This document shows positions 53,578 through 63,510 of a stretch of 64,000 bases of DNA, piece after piece (positions within the stretch are counted from its first letter, which is position 1; every line of letters starts with the position of its first letter). The stretch covers positions 1-64,000 of the forward strand of contig LGRX02026028.1 in the NCBI GenBank assembly GCA_001247695.2, given 5' to 3'. The translations under genes were made by a program, and so were the position numbers. The notes under the pieces were generated by a model. The model had not been told where the DNA came from, did not search any database, and saw nothing but the letters and a program-made list of their open reading frames with translations. This DNA comes from Cymbomonas tetramitiformis. Lineage: Eukaryota; Chlorophyta; Pyramimonadophyceae; Pyramimonadales; Pyramimonadaceae.

Positions 53578-55412
53578 ATGTCTTCATTTGGAAATAATGT
53601 AGTTGCAAGTACATTTAATGGTAAACAAACTCCATCTACAAATGTTCCTGACCCTTTAACAATTAATCAAATAAATGTAAATCAAATAGGTGATAATTCA
53701 AACCCTTGTCAAACAATTCATATGGCTTCAGATTTTTTATATCAAAATGATATTGATTTTATTGATAATTCTGATGTAAATAATCAAAGAGAATTCATGA
53801 AATTACAAACTGATGGTGATTTAAATTTGGTTAATAATATCAATTTTTATGATTTCATTTTAAACAATCCTGCAAGTAAATCAAAATTCTCTATAGGTTT
53901 GGATGAACTTGATAGTTCTTTTGAAATTAAATCTTTAGACCCTGTTCCTCAAACAAGATTGAAAATAGGAGACAACGGTATCAATGAATGGTCCTTTATG
54001 CAAACCACATTGAATGTAGAACCACTTGGAGCAGGTGTACTTTTAAATGATGGACCTCTAATTTTAAACACCGGTGATATTACTTTGAATTCTGGAAAAT
54101 TTATTGGTGACGGTTCTTTGCTTCAAAACTTGCCTTCCGGGGCTAACCAAAATTTACAATCTGTTACCGACCAAGAAGTACAACTACAACGAATGATATT
54201 TCTTTTACCGGAACTGGAAAATTTACGATAAATCAAGATGAAATTGATGGTGCTTTAATTAGGATTAGAGGCGGTACTCAAGATGCTAAAATTCGTATTG
54301 GTGAAACAACAAGTGATGACGGATATATAAATGCACAACGTGCAATATTAATAGGCAGAAATGCTGGTTCATTCGGTTGTGGAATTGATGTTTTGGCTTT
54401 AGGTTCAGGTAGTGGATATGACCAAGCTGGGAATTATTCGGTAAATTTAGGAGATGATTCCGGACAAAGTAACGCCGGTGTGGAATCTGTTTCTGTAGGA
54501 AGATTTGCAGGCGAAGTTTTTAGTGGTCTAAATTCAGTGTCATTAGGTTCATATGCTAATAAGAATACCGGAGGAACTTCGTCTGTCAACAATACTATTT
54601 GTATAAATGCAACCGGTGTTGAATTAAATTCTGTAAATCCAAGTTCATTTACGGTAAAACCTATAAGACCAAGTCCTGATGTGACATTAGAAAATTTACA
54701 ATTGTATTATGATTCAGTTTCCGGTGAAATAAAATCTGGTGCAATAAATTCTGGAAGTATTGGTTCATTAAGTCAAGTTTTGGCTGTCGGTAATTCTGGA
54801 AATAACATTAATTTAACCGGTGATTTGGATTGTAGTGCTATACGACTTGTAAGTAGCATAGACTGGGCATATACAACGCCAACATCATCATTGACGACCG
54901 TAGGAATTCCTTTGACAGGTTTGACAAATGCATATACGGCAACATTACCCACAAGTCCGGTTCCTCATACAGGTGATGTATTTACTTTTAAAAATAATAC
55001 CGGAGCTACAATAAATGCTGGAGATATTGTTCAATTTTCTGATGATTTTTCAGATGTAAATGGTATAAAAATATATGCAGCTTCGGCAAGTCAATCTAAT
55101 CAAAATTGTATGCCTATTGGAGTTTGTGTTCAAAATGCAACAACCGGAAATTCTTGTTTCGTTTGTACAAAAGGTTTCACAACTTGCAAAGCTATTGATG
55201 GAAGTTATGTTAAAGGTCAAATGTTAGGTTGTGCTCCGGGAGGTTCAGTTAATGCTTCACAAATTACTACAAATAATGTTGGAATTATCGGTGTGTGTAT
55301 GGAAAGTAAAGTTATAACAACTCGGGTTCAGGATTATTGGTTTGGATTAAACCTGATTTTAAATTGTGATTTAATATATATATATATATCAGATGTCTTC
55401 TTTTGGAAATGA
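53578..55412 (+). CDS. fibre-like protein with YadA-type repeats, frameshifted
   Basis: The first frame (53578-54231) starts MSSFGNNVV and ends early. The reading continues without break in another frame from about 54180 to 55412 with TTNDISFTGTGKFTIN. The change lies at about 54172-54185 and is repaired by adding one base. The downstream part has LALGSGSGYDQAGNYSVNLG and VSVGRFAG...SVSLGSYAN, repeats like YadA heads of trimeric adhesins. NTICINATGVELNS...FTVKPIR and LYYDSVSGEI follow, a block common in fibres of marine viruses. Expected role: host recognition. The break could be a real mutation, phase-variable control, or an assembly error. Confidence 0.7.
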
Positions 55413-56622
55413 TATTGTTTGTAAAAATATACAATGTAATACGGTAAATGGAAATGCTCCTACTGGGGGGTCTACTAAGTGGCAAAACCTACCCGGTGGT
55501 AATGATATAGAAAGGACCGTTGGTGACGTATACGTAAACAATTTATACGGCAGAGACGTTTTGAATACTTCAATTATAAATTTTCGATATTTGAAAAATA
55601 TTTTAAATAATGGAAAGGCACAAATTGAATTGAAGGATGGAACTGATAATAGTGTTATAATCGTTACAGGCAGTGAACTGCAAGTAAATACAACTTTCGG
55701 TTTGATAGTAAACGGTGATGCAAAAATCAATGGAAAAACAGAACTGGTCGCACCAGATAATACCACAAATCTTGATTTATTTGGAAATAAAACATCAGGT
55801 AATAGTTTCATAAGTTTAAATACCTCAGGTGTAGATTTATCGAGTGTTTCAACGATATATTTTATAAATTTTCAAACGAAACCTGATTCAGCTGTACCTA
55901 AATTTTTTAGTATCAATATGAAAGGTGATATAATAGGATGTAGTGATATAGAATGCAATAACATTATAATTAATGCACAATTAGGTTCCAAGACAAATTT
56001 AGAATTACAAGGGCCAAAATCTGCTAATTCAACATTTATAGATTTGAATACATCACTGGTTGATGAAGCAGCAGTTGATTCAGTGTATGCTTTGCAGTTT
56101 CGAAAACGACCTGATATACCATCAAATGAATTTTTCAGAATTAATATGTTAGGTGATATCCGAGGTGCTAATTTAATAAAAGCTGATATTGTTCAAACTC
56201 CTTTCGCGGATATAAATATTTTGAAAGTAAATAAAGAATTGAATTATGAAGAAATTTCAAGAGTAACTACGCTTTCAGCACCCGGAAATGAAAATATACG
56301 AACCATTCAATTTCCTGATGATAGTTTCATTATTTACTTGGATTTTGCTACTATAGCTACTGATGGTACAGACGATATCAAGTTCAAGATAACACACGCC
56401 GATACTTCAATTCAACCAAAGATTGGTACGGAATATCTTTTGAGATGTTCAACGATAACGGTCAATACCACAAAAGCAAAAAGATTTACATTAAATTCAA
56501 GTGTAAATTATATTGAAGCTGATGACGAAGTTGAGTTAAGAATAACGGACATTTCCGGTGAACAATTTGCAAATAACACTTTACGTTTTGTATTGGAATT
56601 GATACGTATACCGTATATTTAG
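55393..56622 (+). CDS. fibre-like protein with internal repeats
   Basis: 409 residues, starting MSSFGNDIVCKNIQ. Two copies of a roughly 60-residue unit occur at about 117-178 and 198-258: TNLDLFGNKTSGNSFISLNT...FFSINMKGDI and TNLELQGPKSANSTFIDLNT...FFRINMLGDI. The C-terminus (FIIYLDFATI...LRFVLELIRIPYI) is beta-rich and could be the receptor-binding tip. Its start overlaps the end of the preceding gene. Confidence 0.65.
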   Translation: MSSFGNDIVCKNIQCNTVNGNAPTGGSTKWQNLPGGNDIERTVGDVYVNNLYGRDVLNTSIINFRYLKNILNNGKAQIELKDGTDNSVIIVTGSELQVNTTFGLIVNGDAKINGKTELVAPDNTTNLDLFGNKTSGNSFISLNTSGVDLSSVSTIYFINFQTKPDSAVPKFFSINMKGDIIGCSDIECNNIIINAQLGSKTNLELQGPKSANSTFIDLNTSLVDEAAVDSVYALQFRKRPDIPSNEFFRINMLGDIRGANLIKADIVQTPFADINILKVNKELNYEEISRVTTLSAPGNENIRTIQFPDDSFIIYLDFATIATDGTDDIKFKITHADTSIQPKIGTEYLLRCSTITVNTTKAKRFTLNSSVNYIEADDEVELRITDISGEQFANNTLRFVLELIRIPYI

Positions 56623-56625
56623 TAA

Positions 56626-56717
56626 TAAATTTCTTCGGTTTTTTTCAGGGGGACAAAAAACCTCAAAAAAATAAAATCCACTTAAAGAGTGTAACTCAAT
56701 AGTGTAAACAAAGCAAG
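56626..56717 (+). promoter_or_regulatory. shared upstream box, copy 3 (right-end gene)
   Basis: Reads TTCTTCGG, T-rich, CAGGGGGACAAAAAACCTC, AAAATCCACTTAAAG, GTGTAACT, GTGTAAACAAAGCAAG, then the ATG. Near-exact reverse complement of 35560-35646. Confidence 0.8.
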
Positions 56718-57098
56718 ATGAATACATTAGACTTACATTGTTGGATTGAACGTAAGGATGGTTCTATTTATGACCCAACTCCGATAATGAATGAAGATTT
56801 TATTTTCATGTTTCGTAATATAAGTGACAAAACAAGATATTATGAAAAATATGAAGGTGATGAATTAAAAGATGCTTGCATCAATGTTTTTGATGTTATC
56901 AAAAAATTTGAAAAAGATAATGAAAAAAATGGAATTAGTACAAGAACTCAAGTAAAAAAGAACAAATATTCTTTACCAAGCTTATGTTTCTTGAATGCTT
57001 ATTATTGGGTACAAGACCATAAAGGTAAAGGTAAAATGAAAATAGGAAAAATGGGTTGGAAAACAAATAAAGGAAACATATGGTGGGAATTTGGATAA
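56718..57098 (+). CDS. right-end protein, unknown; conserved viral C-terminus
   Basis: 126 residues. CFLNAYYWVQDHKGKGKMKIGKMGW and the ending NIWWEFG recall a short family in algal large DNA viruses. Its leader and first residues (MNT) resemble those of the SAP and RING genes at the other end, and its stop lies at the TIR edge. Likely expressed with them. Confidence 0.6.
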   Translation: MNTLDLHCWIERKDGSIYDPTPIMNEDFIFMFRNISDKTRYYEKYEGDELKDACINVFDVIKKFEKDNEKNGISTRTQVKKNKYSLPSLCFLNAYYWVQDHKGKGKMKIGKMGWKTNKGNIWWEFG

Positions 57099-57360
57099 AT
57101 GATTTAAGAACAATTAACATGTATATATATTGAGAACTTAATTAATTTACTTTTCATTTACTTACAATTTTTTATCTTTATCTTTTATATTTTGTTTTTA
57201 TTTTACATTTATTTTTATCATTTTTATTGTAGATTATTTATTTATTTTTTATTGTATACACATTTAATCACGTAATTTATTCTCAATTTATTACGTAATT
57301 ATTTCTTGTATTTATTATTTAGTTATTTGGTGGGGGGGCTATAATCGGTACTTAACTACT
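57095..57360. repeat. right terminal inverted repeat
   Basis: About 266 bp, the reverse complement of 34121-34387. Contains the G7 tract near 57331 and ends CTTAACTACT. Confidence 0.95.
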
Positions 57361-57366
57361 CACACT
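57361..57366. repeat. 6-bp target-site duplication CACACT (right)
   Basis: Identical to 34115-34120. Confidence 0.9.
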
Positions 57367-57505
57367 ACTGCACACGGGTACATGTGCACCCAAGACGTAC
57401 CCAGTATGAAGACATGACGGGTACACATGCACCCACGCGTTCCCATGTTAGGTGTGTATGTACCGAGGGTGTACGGGTACTGGTGATACATGATTGTGCA
57501 CTCAC

Positions 57506-57801
57506 CGGTCTGTTTTTGCCTTTTCCTTTGTTCGCTCGCGACCTTTCGTCCTCACCCTCTCGACGTAAAAAGATCGGAAGTAACATTGCACTGTCTTGAA
57601 CTTTTTGTCCATGGATGCGGTCCGGAACTTCATCGTACCCACTTGCACTCGATTGAACTTGCGGCATCGAGGAGGGCAACCTTCGAGTAGAGCGCGCTCA
57701 TACTCTGTGTATTGTCTTCCCAACCATGGGGTGGGGTCCAGGTCGATGTGCATCTTGTACTTGGCGGTACCCGGTGCGCCTTTGACCTGAAGGTGCGCCG
57801 T
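57506..57801 (-). CDS. upstream exon of the host gene interrupted by the provirus
   Basis: 296 nt between an acceptor (GTTTGCAG at 57802) and a donor (GACCG|GTGAGTGC at 57506). It encodes AHLQVKGAPGTAKYKMHIDL, WLGRQYTEYERALLEG, TMKFRTASMDKKFKTVQ and YFRSFYVERVR with a basic end. It leaves two bases (CG) that are completed by the first base of the exon at 34012. The 'TxFRTxxxDxxxxTxxxYFxSFY...GRVxxIYxV' succession across the join is what one expects within one protein of transposon type. Earlier exons are not identified in the repeat-rich DNA beyond 57801. Confidence 0.6.
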
Positions 57802-59720
57802 CTGCAAACAACACATGGCGCCTAAGCACTACGGAAATGCCGGGGACGTATGTACCGCGCGTGCACTGCATTACGGGTGCAGGCTAAATACACGTGTACC
57901 GGGCCAGCACTGGAAACGGTTGCGACCGGGTGCACACGTACTGACCTATGGTACATGGTGGGTACACGTGCACCCGCAATTTCCGATTTTTTTAATTTTT
58001 ACGTAGAGCATTTTTAGGAATTCGCTTGTGGTCGAATGTTGGTAGTTTGCTCCAGTATTTTGTGTCTCCCTTCTCCTTGCTCTCCAGAGCCATTCCCTGA
58101 AGTTTCCTAACGTCTTTCCCGTCATGTTGTGCCGTGCGCGTGCATTTGCGTCCCTCGTTGTTAGGGTTATTTTAGGGTTCGCCTTTGTACTACAGTAGTT
58201 CCGTTTTAAGTGGGTGGGTGGTAGTGCGTCATTTGGTTGGTTGGGGTGCTTATTTTGGGCCTGTCTTGTCCATCTCGGGTGTCGCTGTAGTGTTTTCGCT
58301 GTTGTCGAGTTTATGGTTACAGCGTTACATTGCCCTAAATCCATATATGTAACGCCCCTAATATCATTTCCTTGGCGGGACTCATTTTTTGTATGTCGTC
58401 CCCTAGTTGTGCAAAACATTTGGGGTGTTTCGGTGTGTTTTCCAAAATTTTTTACTTTTACGTAGAGCATTTTTGGGAATTCGCTTGTGGTTGAGTGTCG
58501 GCAGTTCGCCCTCATACTTTGTGTAGCGTGTCTCCCTACCCTCTTGAGCCATTCCCTAAAGTTTTTTCCTCCCCTCTCTGTATATGGGGCTGTGTGAAGT
58601 CATTTGTGTCTTTAATTGGTAGGGTTTCGGTAGGGTTCGCCTGCATATCGTGGTAATGTCGTGCAAACTTGCCGAGTGGGAATGTAATCCTAATATTGCT
58701 ATCAGTGTACCATGTATTCTTTTGTTTAAGTATATACATATATGCAGCGGTTCATTGCTGCCGTCCTCTTCTGTCGTTCGTACATGCCATGGGAATTCAG
58801 TTTATGTTCATTAGTTTCGTGGTTGATTATAATCGGCTATATGGTTGATTGTAATAAAGCCGCGTCCACGTGAAGGCGGCGGCCACGTGCACGTGGTCCC
58901 CCCGCCACGACCCAGTGGTTTAGGTCGGATTGTTGAGGTACACGACGCTCGCCACGCACGTTCCTGCGAAGCACAGTCATTCGGTACATTACCGGTACAC
59001 ATGCACCCGGGAATAATCACAATGGTACGACGTGGGTACATGCGTGTACCGCGCGTGTACGGTGAATGCGGACACATTCTCCCACTAAGGCATTCCCACA
59101 CGACGCGCCCACGCAAAATAAATTTTTTGGCAGGGCCTCCGGCGCACATTGTGACCATAAGCAAGAATTTCCGGCATATTTCGTTTCACCTTCATGCGTA
59201 AGTGTCCGGTACGTATGTACCGACGTCACACCGGCCATGTACCAACTGAAGAACGGTAAGGTGCACGCGTACCCGGGGTGCACGCATTACTTTATGAAGG
59301 GAAGAACGCACCTTGCATCGACATCGTCGGTGTCGTGAACGGGTCGTTGTCGACCGTGTTGTCGCCATGCATGCGCCGGGGCCGGGCGAAGATACCGAGG
59401 GCGTCCCCGACGCTCCTGCCCATGTCGCATGGATCTGCATACGGGAAGACATTGCGGGTACATACGTACCGAACATGTATTAGGCGGCATAAGGTACATA
59501 CACGGACGCATGTACCCGGCATGTACCCGGCGGCGAGTACATGCCGGGTACGCATGCCGCGCCGCGAGCAAGTACACGTTGGGTACAAGGTAAAGGTACA
59601 CGTGTATCCGGCATGTACGCATAGACGGTTACATGTGTACCGCATATGTACTATCACCGTACGTTTTCGGTACATAGGGACCTTATCAGTACCCAAATAA
59701 TGTTCTTGCATGTACCCGAA
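57802..59720. repeat. repeat-rich host DNA without supported gene
   Basis: A roughly 110-bp segment (TTTTTACGTAGAGCATTTTT, GGAATTCGCTTGTGGT, GAGCCATTCCCT) occurs twice, at about 57990-58100 and 58445-58560. GTACATG/CCGGGTAC short repeats fill 57840-57975 and 58960-59720. Frames longer than 100 codons here follow the repeats. Confidence 0.6.
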
Positions 59721-59724
59721 TGTA

Positions 59725-60342
59725 ATTGATGGGTACTCTTAAGGATTCGCTTGGAAGCGATATGATATATGATATATAGCGAGGCTATTATGGAACGTTA
59801 ATAGCTCACGCAGCGTCTGTGTGGATATGAGTGCAGTGCTTCTTCAGAAGTGACTGCTGTAGCCCAACGCTACCTCATTTTACGCAATGCCCCGCATCTC
59901 ATAGATGCCACCACAATTGGGTTGTGAACCCAAGGCATTGGTTGAACAATCAGTATCGGCTGAACGAATAAGCCATATGATACTCGCATGCTTGTTCAGA
60001 ACATGCTAGAAGCGAAGATGAGTTTTCTCCGAACACTTTCCGGTTCTTCAAGACTTCATCTTGCTTTGTCATCTCGATGCCACAACCTGGCCTCTCGATG
60101 ACAGGTGTCACTCAAGGTGAGTGAATGACAAATGGTATGACTGTACATGTCATAGTCGACCGTACTGACGACTGTCATAAATGTATGACGCGACTCGACC
60201 TGTATCATGATCGACCATACTGTCGACTGTCATAATAATATATGACATGTCATAATAATATATGACATGACATGACATGATGATGACAGGTATGACACGT
60301 ATGACATGTATGACACATATGTCATCGGTCATAACCCTGACA
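59725..60342 (-). repeat. 3' LTR of a Ty3/gypsy chromovirus (3' limit approximate)
   Basis: On the minus strand it begins TGTCAGGGTTATGACCGATG at 60342, right after a polypurine tract. It matches the copy at 25568 through the TGACATG array, the GAGAGGC...CGAGATG segment and GGGTTCACAACCC. The far end is not fixed. Confidence 0.65.
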
Positions 60343-60360
60343 GATCTCCCCTCTCAAGAG
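60343..60360 (-). other. polypurine tract of the chromovirus
   Basis: Minus strand CTTGAGAGGGGAGATC immediately before the LTR start TGTCAGGG, the expected plus-strand primer position. Confidence 0.7.
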
Positions 60361-61390
60361 AGTTGTGTCCTCACAACGGGCATACCTTTGTATATGTCTT
60401 TGATGTCTTTGTTGTTGTTGTTTCTTGCTGGTACCAGTCTTCTTACACCGATTTGAGGCGTCCCTCATGGTGTTTTTAGGTTATTGGGGGGAACTGAGTC
60501 CACTTTAGTCCCTCACCTTAGGCATTTAGCCATACAGTCCTTAGGATGTAGCCCACCTTTCCGGAAATCGTATCGTTGAGTGACGTTCCAAGGTTCAATG
60601 AAGAGCGTTTTCGCGATACAATCCTACGCTGGATTACTGATTGATCCACACGTTATCATGTATGTGCTAGACGATTCAAAGCATCCGAAGTCTACGTTAC
60701 GGATTATTTGCGCTAGCCGTCGTCGCCTTTGCGCGATCGATGATCCCACGATTATAACGAATTATATTCGAACGATTCTCGGCCTAATATAGTGCACCCA
60801 ACTCTTCCTCCCCTCCTTAAGCTACTTTGGAGGATCCTAGGCGGTGATGGGGAGCCCGATTTCGATAATAAACGAACAAAGGGGCTTGTTTTAATGCAAA
60901 CGGAGCGGCCCTGCTTAACGGAATTGGACTTATAATCCTTTACCGGTCTGCTCAACTCCTCAATATTTTTGTCCAGTACGCACGCTTTGACGAACATCTA
61001 TCGCGATGAGTGAGAATGGATTCGCCACGTACTAATGTGAAATTTATTTAGTTATGTTTGTCAAGCACAACTTAGGATCACAACTCCGTCTACCTCAGTC
61101 GATGTCTCCGGTAGTTTCGGATGACTGGCCAAGAATCCGATGACAAACCACGGTTTTGGCAAAGGTAGCATTTAGCAGTTTTTATTTATCCACAGATATG
61201 ATATCTCGCATGTGTGCGTATCTGTGCAAGGGTATGATTTTGAACAAGGCTCACTACACCTTTAGCAAGGAAGGATCAATTCCCGCTTCAATGCAACATA
61301 ATGATAAACATTAAGAGCAAGGTTATATAGATGATCGATATGTATTAGTATATATTACAAGAAGTAAGGGCATAAGGCTTAATATAATGT
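60361..61390 (-). other. 3' untranslated internal region of the chromovirus
   Basis: Lies between the stop of the integrase/chromodomain ORF and the polypurine tract. Short frames on both strands are not supported. Confidence 0.5.
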
Positions 61391-62819
61391 TTAGCCTTCA
61401 TAGGCAGCTATAATGTCTGCTGCATTGGTCAGCTCTGTGGCTTTGACCCAGGTGTCATGCTCAGGACCGTAGCCTGCATATCGTACTAAATAGTATTTGA
61501 CACCTCTAGTGAACTTATCCGAGAGTATATGTGATATCTCAAACAGTGGTTGCCCTTCTTCGGTGATCATCTGTGGCAGAGGCAAAGGTGCTTGAATCGA
61601 GTCATTGTACAGCTCTAATCTGGAAACAGGCTGTACCGGATGAATACGGATATCAAGATTTCCGAAATCTAACTCGTATGCACGTCCATGGCTAAGCACT
61701 TTGGAAATAGTGAACGGCCCAATATATGGCTGCTTAAAGTGTCTGCCTGCCTCTGTCAAACCAGTCCATTGAATAAACTCGGTCCGTAAAAGAACTTTCT
61801 GCCCAACTGCAAATTGCTTAGGCATGTGAGTCTTATTGAATCTGGCTTGGCTAATTTCTGCTGCTCGGGAAATGTTGTCTACCGCGTTGGCATGAACAGC
61901 CGAGTACTGGTCAAAATGATCTCGAATAGCTCTTTGTATTGGAACAGGAGCTTCTGGCGGAATAGTGATAACCAGGTCATGAGGCGAAAGTGGTTGCGCC
62001 ATCGAGTCGAGATAAAATGGTGAATAACCAGTTGATGCAGAAACGGTATTGTTAATTGCAAACTCCACCAGAGGCAACTTGTCCTCCCACGAATTGGCTG
62101 AAGTATCATTGCAACAACACCTGAAAATGAAAATGCTACTAATCAGTTTGTAAACCAGAGGATGGTGAAATCATATCATGAATCAACAATCTGAAATTTA
62201 CCTGAGGATGTCCTCAATGAAGGCATGGCTCCTCTCATTGGCAGCATTCGACTGTGGATGGTGTGACGATGTCATGGACAATCTCGTACCAGTAGATTTC
62301 CACAGTGTCTGCCAGAATGTAGAGGTGAATCTGGGGTCTCGATCTGAGATGATGTTCCTCGGAAGACCATGGAGCTTGAAGATATGCTGCATATAGATGG
62401 AAGCAGTATGCTGAGCTGTCCAGGTCATGCTGAAGGGAATGAGATGACAACGATGAGAGAATTGGCACATTACCACAAATATACTGTCGTGCCCATTAGT
62501 GGTGATAGGCAGATCAGTGATCCAATCAAGAGATACATCAAGCCATTTTGTCTTAGGCACAGAATATCGTATGTGTGCCTGACCATAAGGCTTGTGTCGC
62601 CTCGTTTTCTGGCGCTGACAAACGGGGCACTCCTGAATGTACTTGATGGCTGCCGTTGTCATTCCTGGCCAATAATACCGGCTACGCAGAAGATGAAGCA
62701 TGCGATTTTTGCCTACATGACCAGAAATAGTGGCTGAGTGGCACTCATGAAGAAGAATGTGGCGAAGTTGTGTGATCTCACCGTCATCTGTGGGGACTTT
62801 AGCTGTTGGTGGAATAACG
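61391..62819 (-). CDS. Ty3/gypsy integrase with C-terminal chromodomain, intron-containing, 5'-truncated
   Basis: Exon 62819-62202 encodes the zinc-binding HHCC domain (HILLHECH...GHVGKNRM, CPVCQRQK) and the DDE core (SLDWITDLP, IISDRDPRF, SNAANERSH). After an 81-bp intron (62201-62121), exon 62120-61391 continues CCCNDTSANSWEDKLPLVEF, the usual integrase sequence. It goes on to a basic linker (KFAVGQKVLLRT) and a chromodomain (KYYLVRYAGYGPEHDTWVKATEL). Chromodomains steer insertion to marked chromatin. Reverse transcriptase and everything upstream are lost where the satellite begins near 62820; the few codons beyond are satellite-derived. Confidence 0.85.
62121..62201 (-). other. 81-bp GT-AG intron within the gypsy integrase
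   Basis: Donor CTCAG|GTAAATTT and acceptor TTTTCATTTTCAG|GTGTTG. Removing it restores the conserved LRC step (CTC AG|G TGT) in the right frame; unspliced, the frame stops within the intron. Confidence 0.75.
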
Positions 62820-62821
62820 AC

Positions 62822-63510
62822 GATATCGCAAAAATGAGACACGCGGGTGTCTCATTATATTCTCATTTTTTAAAAAGTTATGATAACGAGGTTTTTTTTA
62901 TATGACTAGATAGCATTTGGAGAGTAGATAATGACACGTTATTTCAAAATTTGAAATTTTAGGGTATAGCCCGAAATTTGGGGTTTCCAGGCGATTTTTC
63001 GCCCCGTTTCGGGCGGTGCTCAGGTGTCAATCGGCGGAAGTTATGATAACGAGGTTTTTTTATATGACCTAGATAGCATTTGGAGAGTAGATAATGATAC
63101 GTTATTTCAAAATTTGAAATTTTAGGGTATAGCCCAAAATTTGGGGTTTCCAGGCGATTTTTCGCCCCGTTTCGGGCGGTGCTCAGGTGTCAATCGGCGG
63201 AAGTTATGATAACGAGGTTTTTTTTATATGACTAGATATCATTTGGAGAGTAGATAATGATACGTTATTTCAAAATTTGAAATTTTAGGGTATAGCCCGA
63301 AATTTGGGGTTTCCAGGCGATTTTTCGCCCCGTTTCGGGCGGTGCTCGTGTGTCAATCGGCGGAAGTTATGATAACGAGGTTTTTTTTATGTGACTAGAT
63401 AGCATTTGGAGAGTAGATAATGACACGTTATTCAAAAATTTGAAATTTTAGAGTATAGCCCGAAATTTGGGGTTTCCAGGCGATTTGTCACCGTGATTCG
63501 GGTGGTGCTC
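62822..63510. repeat. 163-bp satellite array, about 4 units, with hairpin head
   Basis: A head ATATCGCAAAAATGAGACACGCGGGTGTCTCATT (palindromic) is followed by units starting GTTATGATAACGAGG at 62877, 63040, 63203 and 63366, exactly 163 bases apart. The last unit decays near 63500. One head plus one unit also occurs at 29097-29296. Confidence 0.9.

Larger units (their letters stand above)
34121..57360. mobile_element. integrated Polinton-like virus (PLV) provirus, 23.24 kb, complete end to end
   Basis: The element starts AGTAGTTAAG and ends with the exact complement CTTAACTACT; 5'-AG termini are typical of Polintons. It has about 266-bp terminal inverted repeats and a perfect 6-bp target duplication. 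Gene content defines the class: protein-primed DNA polymerase B, RVE integrase, FtsK/HerA-type packaging ATPase, double-jelly-roll major capsid protein and single-jelly-roll penton protein. No adenovirus-type maturation protease and no SF3 helicase were found, which fits PLVs better than classical Mavericks. It is clearly AT-richer than the flanks. Apart from two single-base frameshifts (integrase, one fibre gene) all main genes are open, so insertion looks recent. Confidence 0.95.

Noticed and set aside
25568..60342. Inverted LTR copies as the ends of one 35-kb element enclosing the provirus
   Set aside because: The right copy has a polypurine tract and pol gene on its outer side, so it belongs to a chromovirus lying to its right; the two are separate insertions.
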